Assembly (NCBI RefSeq): GCF_947507565.1
Contig: NC_089180.1
Span: 3,410,001-3,474,000 of the forward strand
Origin: Oscarella lobularis
Taxonomy: Eukaryota; Porifera; Homoscleromorpha; Homosclerophorida; Oscarellidae
Direction of reading: 5' to 3'
DNA length: 64,000 nt
The notes under the pieces were generated by a model. That model was given only the letters and a program-made list of their open reading frames with translations, did no database searches and was not told the origin of the DNA. This document shows, piece after piece, positions 39,400 to 50,456 of the stretch (positions are counted from its first letter, which is position 1; each line of letters starts with the position of its first letter). Position numbers and translations under genes: made by a program.

Positions 39400-41335
39400 A
39401 TAACGCTGTTGTATTTCTAGCTTTCGCCCTTCGCCGTCGATCGCAGTTCACCTTTTCGAAATTCTACCGACTTATGACTCGACGACTTGCAGCAACGTTG
39501 ACTCCGGGTTGTGCAACAACGATGACGACGACCACGCTTCCAAAGAATTGCGCGGGACGAGACTACGACAGTACAATAACGACGACGCATTTCAAGGCAC
39601 TACGGCGTGATAAACGGACGCAACTCGGCCAGATCAAATCGCTCTGACTTGAACGGGTTTATAGTCCTTGTGCGTTTGGCGCCCAACCGCGTAAACGCGG
39701 CACTTCCGCGCCAAAAGCCAAGCATCTTAACATATTGAGTCGAAACCTGCATCCCGTCCATAAACTCGACAAAGGGGGCAGCGAGAAAGGGGTGCACTAT
39801 AAGTCCAGGCAGATGATCTTCATCGTCGTCGTCGTCGTTTTTGCGGTCGGTTTTTGTGAATTTTTTTGCCGTTCAACAACAGCCAGGCAACGATGACAGC
39901 AGCAAGAAACCGTTGGTTGTTTTTATTGTCGTATGATGAGGAGTCAAATCAAGCTGCTGACAAGCAAAACGCAGAGGAGTGCCGTCGACGGAAGGGCAAT
40001 GGCATTGGCGGTTTTGATGATAATTTGTCATTTTACAGGTCGAGGTAATTATCATTTTCTGTGAATTTTCAAAGTCAATAACTTGATTGTAAGCCAAAAA
40101 ATTCAGTGCAAATAAAGCAGAAAAGATTGGGCAAGATATTGACCGTGTTGCTGCCTGCCGCAGGCGCTGTACGAAGCAGGCAACCTTGGACGCGTTTATC
40201 TTTTAAATCTGTTGCAAAAAGCCAATTCAAATTAACGTACAATTAAATATTTTCTTTGAGTGGACAGCTTCTCTATAGTAGACAACTTAATCTTCCCCAA
40301 AGTGTCCACTATTCGGAGAGTCTACTGTAGTGTACTGTCCACATTTGATGATGATGCGGTGTCGATTAACATCGAAATCTTTCGCGTCAATAGAATGCTA
40401 AGTGGGAATTCTGTGCGTATCCGTGTCGTTTATGAGTAGAGCGATCTTTTGATTTTGTTGAAAAAAAATGCACTGTGATCCAGATGATAGCTGGGTTTAG
40501 GCTTTTATTTACTATGTACATATTTAATTAAACGCCTTGTCTGGCAAACCATCAAACTGTTGCAAAGAATTGGGGCACAAGGAGCCATAAAGGTTTGAGT
40601 TTGATAGACGCCCGGGCGTTTATTCGGTCAAATAAGGGTAGCGAGATTTAAATCATAGACAACCTTTGTTGTTATATTGATGCGATAAAGAGATTGACAG
40701 ACTTTACTCGCTGATGCGAATTTGCTCTGTACGTCTTTTTGGTGCGTTTTTTCGCTCTATTCAAAGAGAACTTGTCGAAATAAAGAGGTTTGCTTAGTGT
40801 AACGACGGGTCACGTTCAATTACAAGAATAGTGCCATAGAACTCTAATTCTCCGTGTATCCTACCGTTATGGTTGCTTTTCGACGTTTCATGAAGACACG
40901 AGAGCACAAAACGTAATCAATATGCACCCGCAACACTCAAAACCGCACGTTTTCTTCGTCGCTAAGGCATTGCTGCCAACTCTCCCGTTTTAGCGAAAGA
41001 ACTCCCGCTTTTGAGGCAAAAATTGGCCTCCCGCCCGTTCTCCAAAACAAGACGTTTTTTTCCCCGCTTTGGGGACTTTCCTAAAACTATGTATATGCGA
41101 TATATATGTACTGTAATGTGTCGGCTCTGCTAGTTGAGTGATACTGACTAGTTGAGTGATACTGGGCCATCGCACGCGTCATCAGACATCTGCAGTCACG
41201 TCACACAGCTGTAGGACCAACTCGTCTGAAAATAATTTGTGTTGCGCGTTTGCAATAGGCCAGTGTCTTCCTGCAGCCTTCCCTAACGGCCACTAGTTGG
41301 ACGTTCAAGTTGAAAGCGTACCGTGACCCCGACAT
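39400..41335. other. No recognised gene; pogo-like terminus near 40258-40328
   Basis: On the minus strand at about 40328 downward, CAGTAGACTCTCCGAATAGT is followed by GGACACTTTGGGG, and a weak internal inverted copy follows (AGTAGACA...TCTATAG...GTGGACAG). This resembles a pogo/Tigger terminus next to TA. At 41129-41164 CTAGTTGAGTGATACTG is repeated twice. No coding sequence is recognised. Confidence 0.45.
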
Positions 41336-42680
41336 AAGTAGGACTGGATAGGAGCAGACTGCGGACAAAGATGCTGGCGGCAACAAGTCTACGTCTCGGG
41401 CTGACGATACAGAGAGACTTCTGGGACGCCAACGCAAATACAGAAGCAAATACCTTTCAGAGTGGACGAAGGAGTATCCAACGATCTCATCTTTCCCCAA
41501 GGGAGAGTCCTTTGCGTTCTGCTCTGCATGTGACAGCCACATAAATGTGTCAAATGGTCGGCACGACATTCAGAGGCATTTTGAAACATCCAAACACAAA
41601 TTAGCTGTCAAAGCACAAAAGAGAGCGCAATCTCTGACGAGCCATTGGCATAGTGCTATTGCCAGTGCTGAGGGAGACCGCACTATCGCTGCTGAAATTC
41701 TATTCACTGTATTTTTGCTAGAGCACAACTTGCCAATCGCATCGGCGGACGCTGCCGGGAAGTTGTTTGTTTCCCAAAATGTTTCCAGACTCGAAAATTG
41801 CCTCCAAATACCACTGTGGCCGAACAAAGACGACCCATATCATCAATAGAGCTATAGCACCTGAATTAAAAAGCCAGGTGAAAGCAATGATTGATGAGAG
41901 TCCATGGTTCTGCTTAGCCACTGATGCCAGTAGTGATGAATGCGACAAGTACTTGCCAGTTTTTATTCGTCACCAGAGTCCCACTACAGGGCGAATCATC
42001 ACTTCCCTACTGGATACGCCAGCCATTTCGAAGGGAAGGGCGATGCGGCTAGTCTCTTTACGACATGCGATGCGGTAATTCAAGAAGCGGGCTTGAGTTG
42101 AAAGCACTGTGTTGCATATTCTTCCGACAATGCAAAAGTGATGATCGAGAGACACAACAGTCTGCTAAGCAAAATCCGCGACGCACAAAAAGATGCTGGA
42201 ACTGTGCAGAGTGTGTTTGATGTTGGCTGCCCATGCCATTTTTGCCATCTCTGCGCAAAGAAAAGGGCAAAAGCTTTATCTGTAAAGGTAGAGAACGTCA
42301 ACATAGATCTCTATTACCATTTTGAGAAGAGCGTGAAGCGGGGGCTGAACTGAGGGAGTATATGGAGTTAACTGGAGTAGAGGTCAGGGAGGTTCTCAAG
42401 CACGTGAGCACACCGTGGCTTAGCCTGGGCAAGAGTGTGACAAGGACCTTGCAGCAATAGGATAGACTTAAGTCTAATTTCCTATCTAAATTTGAGGACC
42501 TTGTACAGAAAGGTGGAGAGCCCGAAAATCGGCTTGTGAAGAATTTCAAGAATCCGTATTCCAAGCTCTACCTTCTGTTTTTACAGCAAGTGATTGGAAT
42601 ATTTGACACAGTCAATACTGTTCTACAAGCTAAACATCCACTAGTGCATGTGATTCACCAGTTACTTGCTACCTTGCAGC
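41336..42680 (+). pseudogene. hAT-type transposase relic
   Basis: In order, across several frames: KYLSEWTKEYPTISSFPKG, a BED-like finger (FCSACDSHINVSNGRHDIQR with H-x5-H to HFETSKHK), KMFPDSKIASKYHCGRTKT, WFCLATDASSDE (first catalytic acidic region, ATDASSD), VAYSSDNAKVMIERHNSLL (second acidic region), VGCPCHFCHLCAKKRAK (the conserved C/H segment), and WLSLGKSVTRTLQQ. The C-terminal dimerisation region is lost at about 42680, where P-like element B begins. There are at least four frameshifts or stops. Confidence 0.72.
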
Positions 42681-43209
42681 ACGGATCTTAGAGGAGATGG
42701 ATTGGCAACGCACTGTATTGTGACGTCATGTCTCGTATCATCCGTGCCTGTGCCACACCCCCTCCTTTTTAACGTGTTGAGCGCGCTGAATGTCATTTGC
42801 AAGCTAAATAGAAGGTTGTCGAAGGTGATCGGATGTGATCCCTTAGTTCCTAATGTCCATTGCACCGATACAGCATTTGTTTTCCGTTCGCGAGATCGAT
42901 TATCGCACCGATTTGGTCGCTTTTGATCGCGTAAGTATCACAGAAAAGTTTTGTGCGATTTTCCTACCTTGATCGCGTAATCTAGAGAGTGGAAAAGCCA
43001 TCTAGTCGCAGCGTTACAATACTTGGCGTGCAACCGTTGAGGTTAGACTTGACTTGTTTCTTGTTTAGGCTAAATACGGGCCATTTTTGGCCCCAAACAC
43101 GCGATCACTTTGTGCGATTTTCCTGCCCTCTCAGCACCCATTTGGCGCTTGATAACAGCCTGAGCACCTGCTCTTGTCTTCGCAGAGTGCAACTAAAGTG
43201 ACGAAAGTA

Positions 43210-44549
43210 ATGGGTAAACGAAGGCTGGGTCTCGCAAGGCGCGTGAAAAATCACGAACGCAAGCGATGCTTGAAGACAAAAAATCGCACTGGCAGACCGT
43301 CTAAAAGAAAAGTATTAGTATTTCTGCGCATTTCATATTGATCACGAAGATGCACCGCTCTGCAGGACGTGTCTATGATTCTATCAGAGCCTCAGTCACC
43401 GTCGCTACGGGAGTCCACAACAGTAACACGTGCAGAAGAAGACGAGACGATGGAGAGCCTAACATCGTCATTGAGGCTACCTGACAACGCGTGGTCTGTC
43501 ACAGAAAAGGCGAAAGGCTTTCACCTTCGACGAGTAGTCGTCACGTCAGAGGAAACGGGCCAATCAGCAGTATTGCATAGCGTCATGATTGGAGCAGACC
43601 GTACCTGGAAGGTTTGTTGCTATGACAATCCACTACCGGCTGACTGTGGCATTCTGCATTCACTCCCAGCGGAAGCGAGCAGTGACGTCATAAATGAAAT
43701 TCTTAAGCGATTAGACACCAGCACCTTTTGCCTTGGCAACAACGACGAGAAGTTTGTCGCGTTTGCTGAGTCTAAAAAGGGAAAGTTCTATTCGATTGAC
43801 GGAAAAACTGTTGTTGCTCATCTAACGCCCTCTTTCCGCGATGGTAACGACAGCCAAACCGTCCGTTCACCTTCCTGTTCAATTCTAATTGATCACACCA
43901 CTAAGACCCGTGATCACACCAAAGTCTCTGAACGTTGCTCTCACTGTTCTAAATACCGCAATACTCTCTTCAGAGCGTTTGGTCGATACAGGGAAAAAAT
44001 GACCACAGAAAGAAGTGTACCTTTAAGCAGTAATGACAGCCGTGCAAACGTACGTTACCTCAACACGCCGGAGCGTAGTCTCCGGTTCAAGCAACTGAAA
44101 TCTCGTGCAACAGCTGCCGAGCGAAAATTGAAAAAACTGGTTGCTGATCGATTGGAAAGTGATGGTGTCAGTCTCAAAGATGACATGCAGGAAGAATGCT
44201 AAATGAGATGACGGATGAAATCAGGCGCAGCAATCCAGAAGATTCGTTGAAAAGAATTTTCTGGGATCACCAGCTGGAAGCTTTGCAAGGCAAGAATCCT
44301 CGTCAAATGCGCTGGCACCCTGCAGTAATAAAAATGTGCCTGCACCTCAAGTTCAAATCTTCGAGTGCCTACCGTTCCGTCCGAGAATCGGGCGTTATAA
44401 CCCTTCCTTGCGAGAGAACTTTATTCGATTATTCCCACTGGTGTAAGAGAACGTCAGGGTTTAGTGAAATTCTAAATAAGCAATTGCAAAAGGAAGCTAA
44501 CATAATAGAAGAAAAAGACAAATATGTCGTACTCACCTTTGACGAGATG
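43210..44549 (+). pseudogene. P/THAP9-like transposase of element B, 5' half
   Basis: Exon 1 (43210-43311) encodes MGKRRLGLARRVKNHERK and is joined across a 54-bp GT-AG intron (43312-43365) to DVSMILSEPQ. The frame continues through FCLGNNDEKFVAFAESKKGK, TVRSPSCSILI, CSHCSKYRN and LNTPERSLRFKQLKSRA. A one-base deletion at about 44190 shifts to RIFWDHQLEALQGKNPRQ, MRWHPAVIKMCLHLKFKS, VITLPCERTLFDY and YVVLTFDEMQ. It breaks off there. The overall plan equals element A's transposase; the sequence is clearly a different family. Confidence 0.82.
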
Positions 44550-45288
44550 CAAGAACGCCTGTTAGGCTTTGGCGAGTGGCTTTTTCAATTTCGCGAAACA
44601 ACGTGTACGCGACATCGTTGACTTGGAAAAGCCCTCCTCTGGTCACAGATCTGACCCACGTCGTTGTGTAATCCAAAAAACAAGGATCCTGTCCTTCGAC
44701 TTCACAGCCGTCGTTAGCTGCCAACCTTTTCAGGCAGCTGATAAATAAAGACTTGTCCGCAACCGTGTATCTTCCGTATTTTTTCAGCAAGGAATACGGA
44801 ACGTATCCCGCAGCATATCGGATAATGTTCTCTTCTTCACTTGACAACGCCACAGCCACTGATGGTGCCGACGGCGGAGCTGGCTGAGCTGCATTTCCGC
44901 ACTCAGTAATCGACATAATGAGCGACTTTAGTATTCTTTCGTTCACGTACTGCCGAACTAGCGAATGAAGATTGCTCTTCAACTTCGAAAGAAAAGCCTC
45001 CCACAAATCATCCAGAGTTGTGAGTCGAACACGGTGAAATTCTTCCCACAGCTTTTGTTTGCTGACTGCTTTTGTTGTAGAACATCTCTCAGCCGTTAAA
45101 CAGACTCTCTTTAAAACATCAAAATGACTCTTTGAAAAGTCCTCCAAAAAAGTCGAAAACTCGCTATTATCCAGTTTCTGGACAAGAACTCTTGCTTCTG
45201 CGACAGCCACGCGACTTCGGTTTGATGCAGACGTTAGAATGGGGTCGGAGAGGGCGGCGGTAAGGGCTTCTCGAATGGACATTGACAA
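44549..45288 (-). pseudogene. Second gene of P-like element B, 5' part
   Basis: ATG at 45288, about 57 bp inside the right terminal repeat. The product shows MSMSIREALTAALSDP, LTTLDDLWEAFLSKLKSN, VNERILKSLIM, IIRYAAGYVPYSLLKKYGRY, TTWVRSVTRGGLFQVNDVAY and LFREIEKATRQ, ending at the internal deletion. Landmarks match the intact protein of element A; the C-terminal TIRG segment is deleted. The remaining 250 codons are free of stops. Confidence 0.75.
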
Positions 45289-45378
45289 CGCCTCCGGGAC
45301 AACAACCCACGTGACGCAGGCACGGACTAAACCTACTAGCGTGCGTGCGTTGCCAATCCATCTCCTCTAAGATCCTTG

Positions 45379-45900
45379 GTCAAATGGACCGGTTTTTAGA
45401 AGCGGTTCGGGCACGGTTAGTCGAATGGACCGGTTTTTAGAAGCGGTTCGGGCACGGTTAGTCAAATAGACCGGTTTTTAGAAGCGATTCGGGCACGGTA
45501 AGTCGAATAGACCGGTTTTTAGAAGCGGTTTGGTCACGGTTAGTCGAATAAACCGGATTTAGAAGCGGTTCGGGCACAGTAAGTCGAATAGACCGGTTTT
45601 TAGAAGCGGTTTGGTCACGGTTAGTCGAATGGACCGGTTTTTAGAAGCGGTTCGGGCACGGTTAGTCAAATAGACCGGTTTTTATAAGCGGTTCGGACAC
45701 GGTTAGTCAAATAGACCGGTTTTTCGAAGCGGTTCGGGCACAGTAAGTCGAATAGACCGGTTTTTCGAAGCGGTTTGGTCACGGTTAGTCGAATGGACCG
45801 GTTTTTAGAAGCGGTTCGGGCACGGTTAGTCAAATAGACCGGTTTTTATAAGCGGTTCGGGCCCGTAGACCGGTTTTTAGAAGCGGTTCGGGCATGGTAA
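45379..45900 (+). repeat. 41-bp satellite, about 13 units with higher-order pattern
   Basis: The unit is GTCGAATRGACCGGTTTTTA followed by GAAGCGGTTYGGKCACGGTTA. Variant sites (GGACC or AGACC; CGGTTA or AGTAA; TTCGGG or TTTGGTC) recur in a roughly four-unit order, best seen in units 7-10 and 11-13. That indicates amplification of a 164-bp block. One unit (5) is one base short and unit 12 is clipped. It starts four bases after the element B right terminus. Confidence 0.92.
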
Positions 45901-45904
45901 GACT

Positions 45905-46348
45905 TTTGGCACGAATAACGCGTCATAGTGTCCCACATCAGGGTTTCGCCACAGAGATACTGGCGCGCGATCCGTCTGCGCTCGGCGGTATTCGCGCTAG
46001 TGTTGCGATAAGAGCTTCTGCCCATCGTCAAAATCGCGGTAGACGAGCGCCGCTCGTCCCCTCAGATAGGCCGGCGCCGCGCGAACCTTCGTGTCATCGT
46101 CCCAGTGGTTCGCATTTGCACAAACGTCGACATGCGCAATCCATTCTTCGATGTCGCCGTCTTCGAACAGCGACGGGAGAGCGACGATTTTAGGTGCGTG
46201 ACCTCCGCCTCCTCCGCCTCCTCCGTCATTGTTCGCCATTCCAACGCCTGTCACAGTCAGTCGTCGCTCGTCGCTCGTCGAATTTCGTCCTCCTTCCCTC
46301 CCACGCAAAGTCGAGAGGCGTCGGTTCGAATCGCGATCCTGTCACCAA
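45905..46348 (-). pseudogene. Ty3/gypsy-type gag N-terminus
   Basis: Read leftward from the LTR: a short leader, then MANNDGGGGGGGGHAP, KIVALPSLFEDGDIEEWIAH, VDVCANANHWDDDTKVRAAP and YLRGRAALVYRDFDDGQKLL. This is the start of a capsid of the type seen in cnidarian gypsy elements. A frameshift near 46020 precedes AQTDRAPVSLW-like sequence, and it ends at the satellite. Confidence 0.7.
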
Positions 46349-46542
46349 TGTCGCGAATCTTGCTGGCGATTTGGATGAGCGCTCAGTCGTTTTATTCTTA
46401 GTCGGTCGCACACACTCACTTGACGCTACACTACACCGGACAACACTAACTGAACTAACTAATCGCACGGGTACTATTAACCTACAAGGGAGGGGCCATT
46501 TACGTCACGGGCTGCAGTCCCGGACGACAATTTCCCACAACA
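46349..46542 (-). repeat. LTR of the gypsy-type element
   Basis: On the minus strand the segment begins TGTTGTGGGAAATTG and ends TTCGCGACA, with an AATAAA near its 3' end. It is followed by TTGGTGACAGGATCGCG, a plausible primer-binding region, and then gag. Length is 194 bp. Only one copy lies in the window. Confidence 0.65.
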
Positions 46543-46699
46543 GAAGTGGCGCTTTGGCTGCTTCCAATACATCTTTGACAGCTTCTAGACGTCGAATTCG
46601 CTTACTAGCTATGATACCTTTCCCGTTTACGGTAAATACTGACACAAAGAAGATATAGCTTCGACGTCTAGCTGCATTTTGGGGCAATAGGGGCCAGTT

Positions 46700-46965
46700 T
46701 CATTTTCGTTGCTGTTTCCAAGAAATTTAGCGTCAGCAAATCAACAATATCATGAAAAGGAGAGAAGGATCCTGAATCTACTGTCAGAATACAAAATGAC
46801 AGAGGCTGCAGACCATCTCAGAAACGACAACGAAATGGAAAAGAACCCGACGTTCAAGAGGCTCTTGCCTTACGGCCAAACAGAAAGCCTAATGGCTAAA
46901 GAAGAAAGTTCTTCAAGGAGCGAAAATATCTCGGGTCCTGTTATGAAAGAGAAAGCGGCGACATT
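46700..46965 (+). other. Unassigned open frame
   Basis: A frame with KERRILNLLSEYKMTEAADH and MEKNPTFKRLLPYG has protein-like composition but no recognised domain, and has no convincing start or splice context. It ends in the tRNA-like sequence that follows. Confidence 0.2.
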
Positions 46966-46967
46966 AG

Positions 46968-47060
46968 CGGGTGCTGGGCGGCAGTGGGCCGGGTGTATGC
47001 ATGAACCACGGGGCACGTGACGGGTCGCGGGTTCGAATCCCGAAGCGTGCTCTTTTTTCC
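46968..47060 (+). repeat. tRNA-like sequence, probably a SINE head
   Basis: A perfect B-box (GGTTCGAATCC, 47030-47040) with a paired T-arm is preceded by a GGGCGGCAGTGGGCCGGG stretch resembling an A-box and followed by a run of T. The acceptor ends do not pair, so it is not a credible functional tRNA. Confidence 0.4.
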
Positions 47061-48230
47061 CTCTTTTCCTTTTTTTCTCTATACAGTACGTACCGGTCAT
47101 AAGTATCAGGCCACCCCTAGTAACCCTTATACAGAGTCAAGTTTGTATGATGCGTGATAAAAAAGTCTCTCTTTGCTTTTAGCAAAGCTTCTTTTTAAAA
47201 GAAGAGATAAGTCTTAAATTTGTAAAAAAAACAATTGTAGCAAATTTGTGGCAATTCCATTGAGACAATACGCGCTTTAGTGATAACACTAAGAATAATA
47301 CCCTTCACCGAACATGGGACAATTTTTGAGTAAAAATTGAATTTTCCTATGCTTAATTTTTTTTAATTAACTGAAAAGTCGTTAAAGTTTAACATGACAA
47401 ATGTTGCAAAGTTGTCTTCCGCATGCCTCCAGTTTGGGACTAGGAAGCTACTCTGTTTGCAATAACGCCATTTTACCACCTTTTCATTTTAATTCTCCAA
47501 ACTGGTCTAACTAATGCTTTAGAAATCGAAGTTGTCATTAGATGAAAGAGGAATAAATAAGCATCCTTTTCAGTTCTTTTACTGAAGTTGCTGATGCTTT
47601 TAACAGAAATTTCTACGTATAGTTCTAAAACAAAAAATTTCTGATTTTTGCCTTTAGTTAGGTTGGTTTCAATCTCAAAAATTTCGCAAGCAATAAAACT
47701 AATGCATATTAACTTTGGAAGTCAAATATTAATTCATTTTGCCTAAGTTTTGCCTAACTTTCAAAACGCACTATAAATAGACAGGGTTACAGTACTGCTC
47801 TTGCAACGCCACACAGTTGCTACAAAACTTGCAACATTTGTTCTACGAAAGAAGAGCAAAGGTAGAAGGTTGTTACTAGTGCAAACAGAAGTTCGACTTC
47901 TACGTATCTTTTGAATGAATGAGCGCGTATTACGACAATGATTACTAAAGAAACCAGGGTGGCCTAATACATGTACCTAAGGGGTCAATCTGTGATATTG
48001 GCGCTGGTTACACAACGGCCCGCACCACGGGAATATCCATACGCATGTTTAACCTTTCACTTTCAGCAATGAGAGCCGGAGTCAGAAAAAAGGTCCTCAG
48101 ATACTCAGTCCCTAACTCCGGCCCAATCAAATCTATCTCAGTCCCTAACTCCGGCTTCATTAAATAGATAGTCCAGCAGTCCCTGACTTTAGCTCAATTA
48201 TCGTCGCGAATTTACGGCAAAGTTTTCTGG
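47061..48230. other. AT-rich spacer, no recognised gene
   Basis: No coding sequence is recognised. CTCAGTCCCTAACTCCGGC occurs twice at about 48098-48152 as a short direct repeat. Confidence 0.5.
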
Positions 48231-48509
48231 CTACATATCTTGCGTCGTCTGAAACTCCATGCAGCCGTCGACGCCGTATTTTGTATTTTCTTTGCAGTCG
48301 TTCGGTGGTTCAACCCAACAGTCTGCTTTTTCATTTTGCACCAGATCTTGCTGCATGCTGTTGGTCCTATTTAAAACGAATGTGTTCAAATATGAAAATT
48401 CCGACAAACTGTTCAACAGCAAAAACAACCACAATGACAGACATAACACAAAATACGCAGTACCAGTAGAGGCAACAGTGTTTCGATGGAAAAGAATCGC
48501 TCTCGTCAA
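48231..48509 (-). CDS. Possible signal-anchor first exon of a membrane protein
   Basis: The minus-strand ORF from 48509 encodes 92 residues with a charged N-terminus (MTRAILFHRNTVAST), one hydrophobic segment of about 20 residues (YFVLCLSLWLFLLLNSL) and a hydrophilic tail with one N-x-T site and three cysteines. This topology suits a type II Golgi or plasma-membrane protein such as a glycosyl- or sulfotransferase, but no catalytic domain is visible downstream. Confidence 0.35.
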   Translation of the reverse strand: MTRAILFHRNTVASTGTAYFVLCLSLWLFLLLNSLSEFSYLNTFVLNRTNSMQQDLVQNEKADCWVEPPNDCKENTKYGVDGCMEFQTTQDM

Positions 48510-49770
48510 AAAACCAGCATTTTTTCATAAGCAGTAGCCTGCAAAGTCGGTGCTCAAGACAACGCCAATCGATCAATCCCATAATCCCACTATCTACAGT
48601 CATAGTGTTTCTCAGTTAACATGGTCGCCTGTTTCAATGGCCGTCAGTTACTAATAGAAACGATAGCGAAGGCCGTCAGTAAATTGCGCCCGTGCGACGC
48701 GACAATCCTAAATCACGTGCGCTGAACTAAGTTGCTGAATCAGACGATGCGCCTGTGTTTCTCAGTCAGAACAAACCGATGCTCGTTTAAGAAGAAAACG
48801 CCCTCCCAGTCCATAGGCGGCGAAACAGGGCGGGCTAGAGGAGCTAAAGCCCCCCAACTCGATGGTTGGGGGGCTTAGCCCCCCAAGCTGAGCCTTCTTG
48901 ACATTTTTAATTAACTCTTTATAATTTCTAATTTTATTAGGAATAGAGTTACCTAATATCTCTACTACTGTATACATGTACAGTACTGCTAGTACGGGGA
49001 TTGTATCCAAATTAACGACGCCTTATTAAGTTTCTAGAAGGATCATTTGGCAGCATCCACAGACTATACTACAGTAATAAACTTTTTTTTTTAATTTTTT
49101 TAACAATTGTTGTTGTGCCAAGTTTATTCTTCAAATTAGTTTATGTGCCCGTCTGTGCAACTCATCCAACGACGTTTGTATCAATTTCATACATATTGTC
49201 ATTACGTATTGTGCTGGAATTTGTGTGCTTGCTTTCACTAAAACAAAAAATTAAAATCAATTTTAAACAGTTGCTTTGGAGCAGCCAAGACGGTTAGCGG
49301 AGACCATTGTCATACCATTTCCGTCATAGAGCAAACGTAAAGAAAAGTGATTATAGGGTGCGTCGCACGCAATCGTTTGTTTCTATTTGCTAATGAAAAG
49401 TTTTAAAAGGGGCGTACACCGATCATGCACTGCAGAACTGTGCAAAAATTAAAATGGTTTTTGGAACACAATGCAGATTACCCCGCAGTCGACATGGTAG
49501 ATTAGATTTCTATATTATGCAGATGTGGGTTTATTAAAATGATTTGGGGCGGAAGCTCGTTGCTGCATCTCAATGGAGATTCGGTACTTCTTCTTAAATA
49601 AATATTTGCTTATTCTCGGTCTATAACTTAAGGCAGTAAATTGTGTAAACTGATCTCACAAAAAGCGACGCCGTTATATTAATTTTATTTTTAATTAGTA
49701 TGCAGAGATGCCTTACAAAACAGCAGAATGCGAAGGACAAATATTTCTGCAATTCAAATTTGTAAGCTAT
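48510..49770. other. AT-rich spacer with a GC hairpin at about 48838-48895
   Basis: GCCCCCCAAC/GTTGGGGGGC arms around TCGATG form a strong hairpin, followed by a second CTTAGCCCCCCAAG copy. The rest is AT-rich without recognised genes. Confidence 0.5.
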
Positions 49771-49779
49771 CGTCTTTCA

Positions 49780-50456
49780 AATTTTTATTTGCAAGTATAT
49801 TCAATACTTCTTATGAAATGTTTAGGAACGAATGGTATCATTCAGACTTGACAGCGAAGGAGTTCAACCAGAATGCGTTCAAACGTGTCTTGTCGGCGAA
49901 CCGATGGCTGGCAAAACAACTTTAACGAATTCGCTGTGTGGCATCGCACCGCAGTCGGATAAGATTGAATCAGACGAACTCAAGCGAACGGCCAGCGTCG
50001 ATGTCCAAATCAAACAGGTAGATGGGGTGGGACTGATGTCCTTCGGGGACTTTGGCGGTCATTACCTGTTCCACGTCGCTCACGCTATTCTTTTCCGCTT
50101 TTCCTTGACCATTTTTATATGCGTTGTCAACCTAGACAACAGAGAAGGCGAAGATAAACAATAAATAATGTGATAGTGAAAGTGAGACGATGGCTCGTTT
50201 TTTTAAATCAATCGTCTTGACTCTTCGGCATCACAATTGTCGTCGTTGCAAATAAACGGGAGACAACCCCGACAGCGACATGAAACTTTTGGGCGCATTT
50301 CAAACTTACGTTGAAGATCTTGTTGAAAAGTTTGAGGGGATCTTCTACTTAGCCCGTGTTGTCGAGCTCAACTGCAAGAAAAGACGATCGCTGGCTATGA
50401 ATTCGTTTCGCTGCGAACTGAAGAAAATCGGGGAAGATCTTCTTCAGGTATCAAGT
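49780..50456 (+). pseudogene. Roc-type GTPase domain fragment (Roco-like)
   Basis: The frame opens in RLDSEGVQPECVQTCLVG, giving the P-loop GEPMAGKTT (G1), a conserved RTASVDVQI stretch, and MSFGDFGGHYLFHVAH (G3, D-x-x-G followed by the H-x3-H typical of Roc domains), then FICVVNLDN. It stops at 50164. Downstream in other frames a VVANKRE-like G4 motif and KLLGAFQTYVEDLVEKF suggest the remainder of the domain. It is probably a decayed or multi-exon Roco gene piece; no COR domain is recognised. Confidence 0.6.

Larger units (their letters stand above)
42683..45375 (+). mobile_element. P-like DNA transposon, element B (internally deleted)
   Basis: The element lies between perfect 31-bp inverted repeats (42683-42713 and 45345-45375) containing GGATTGGCAAC, as in element A. 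It retains the 5' part of the transposase (plus strand) and the 5' part of the second gene (minus strand), fused at about 44549 by an internal deletion that removed both 3' ends. No 7-bp duplication is visible (left GCAGCAC, right TTGGTCA), so at least one flank has been rearranged; a 41-bp satellite starts at the right border. Confidence 0.85.

Noticed and set aside
42676-45382. Seven-bp duplication for element B
   Set aside because: The flanks GCAGCAC and TTGGTCA do not match at any small offset; the right flank is satellite.
46968-47060. Functional tRNA gene
   Set aside because: The acceptor stem does not pair and the anticodon arm is not clear; only the B-box is convincing.
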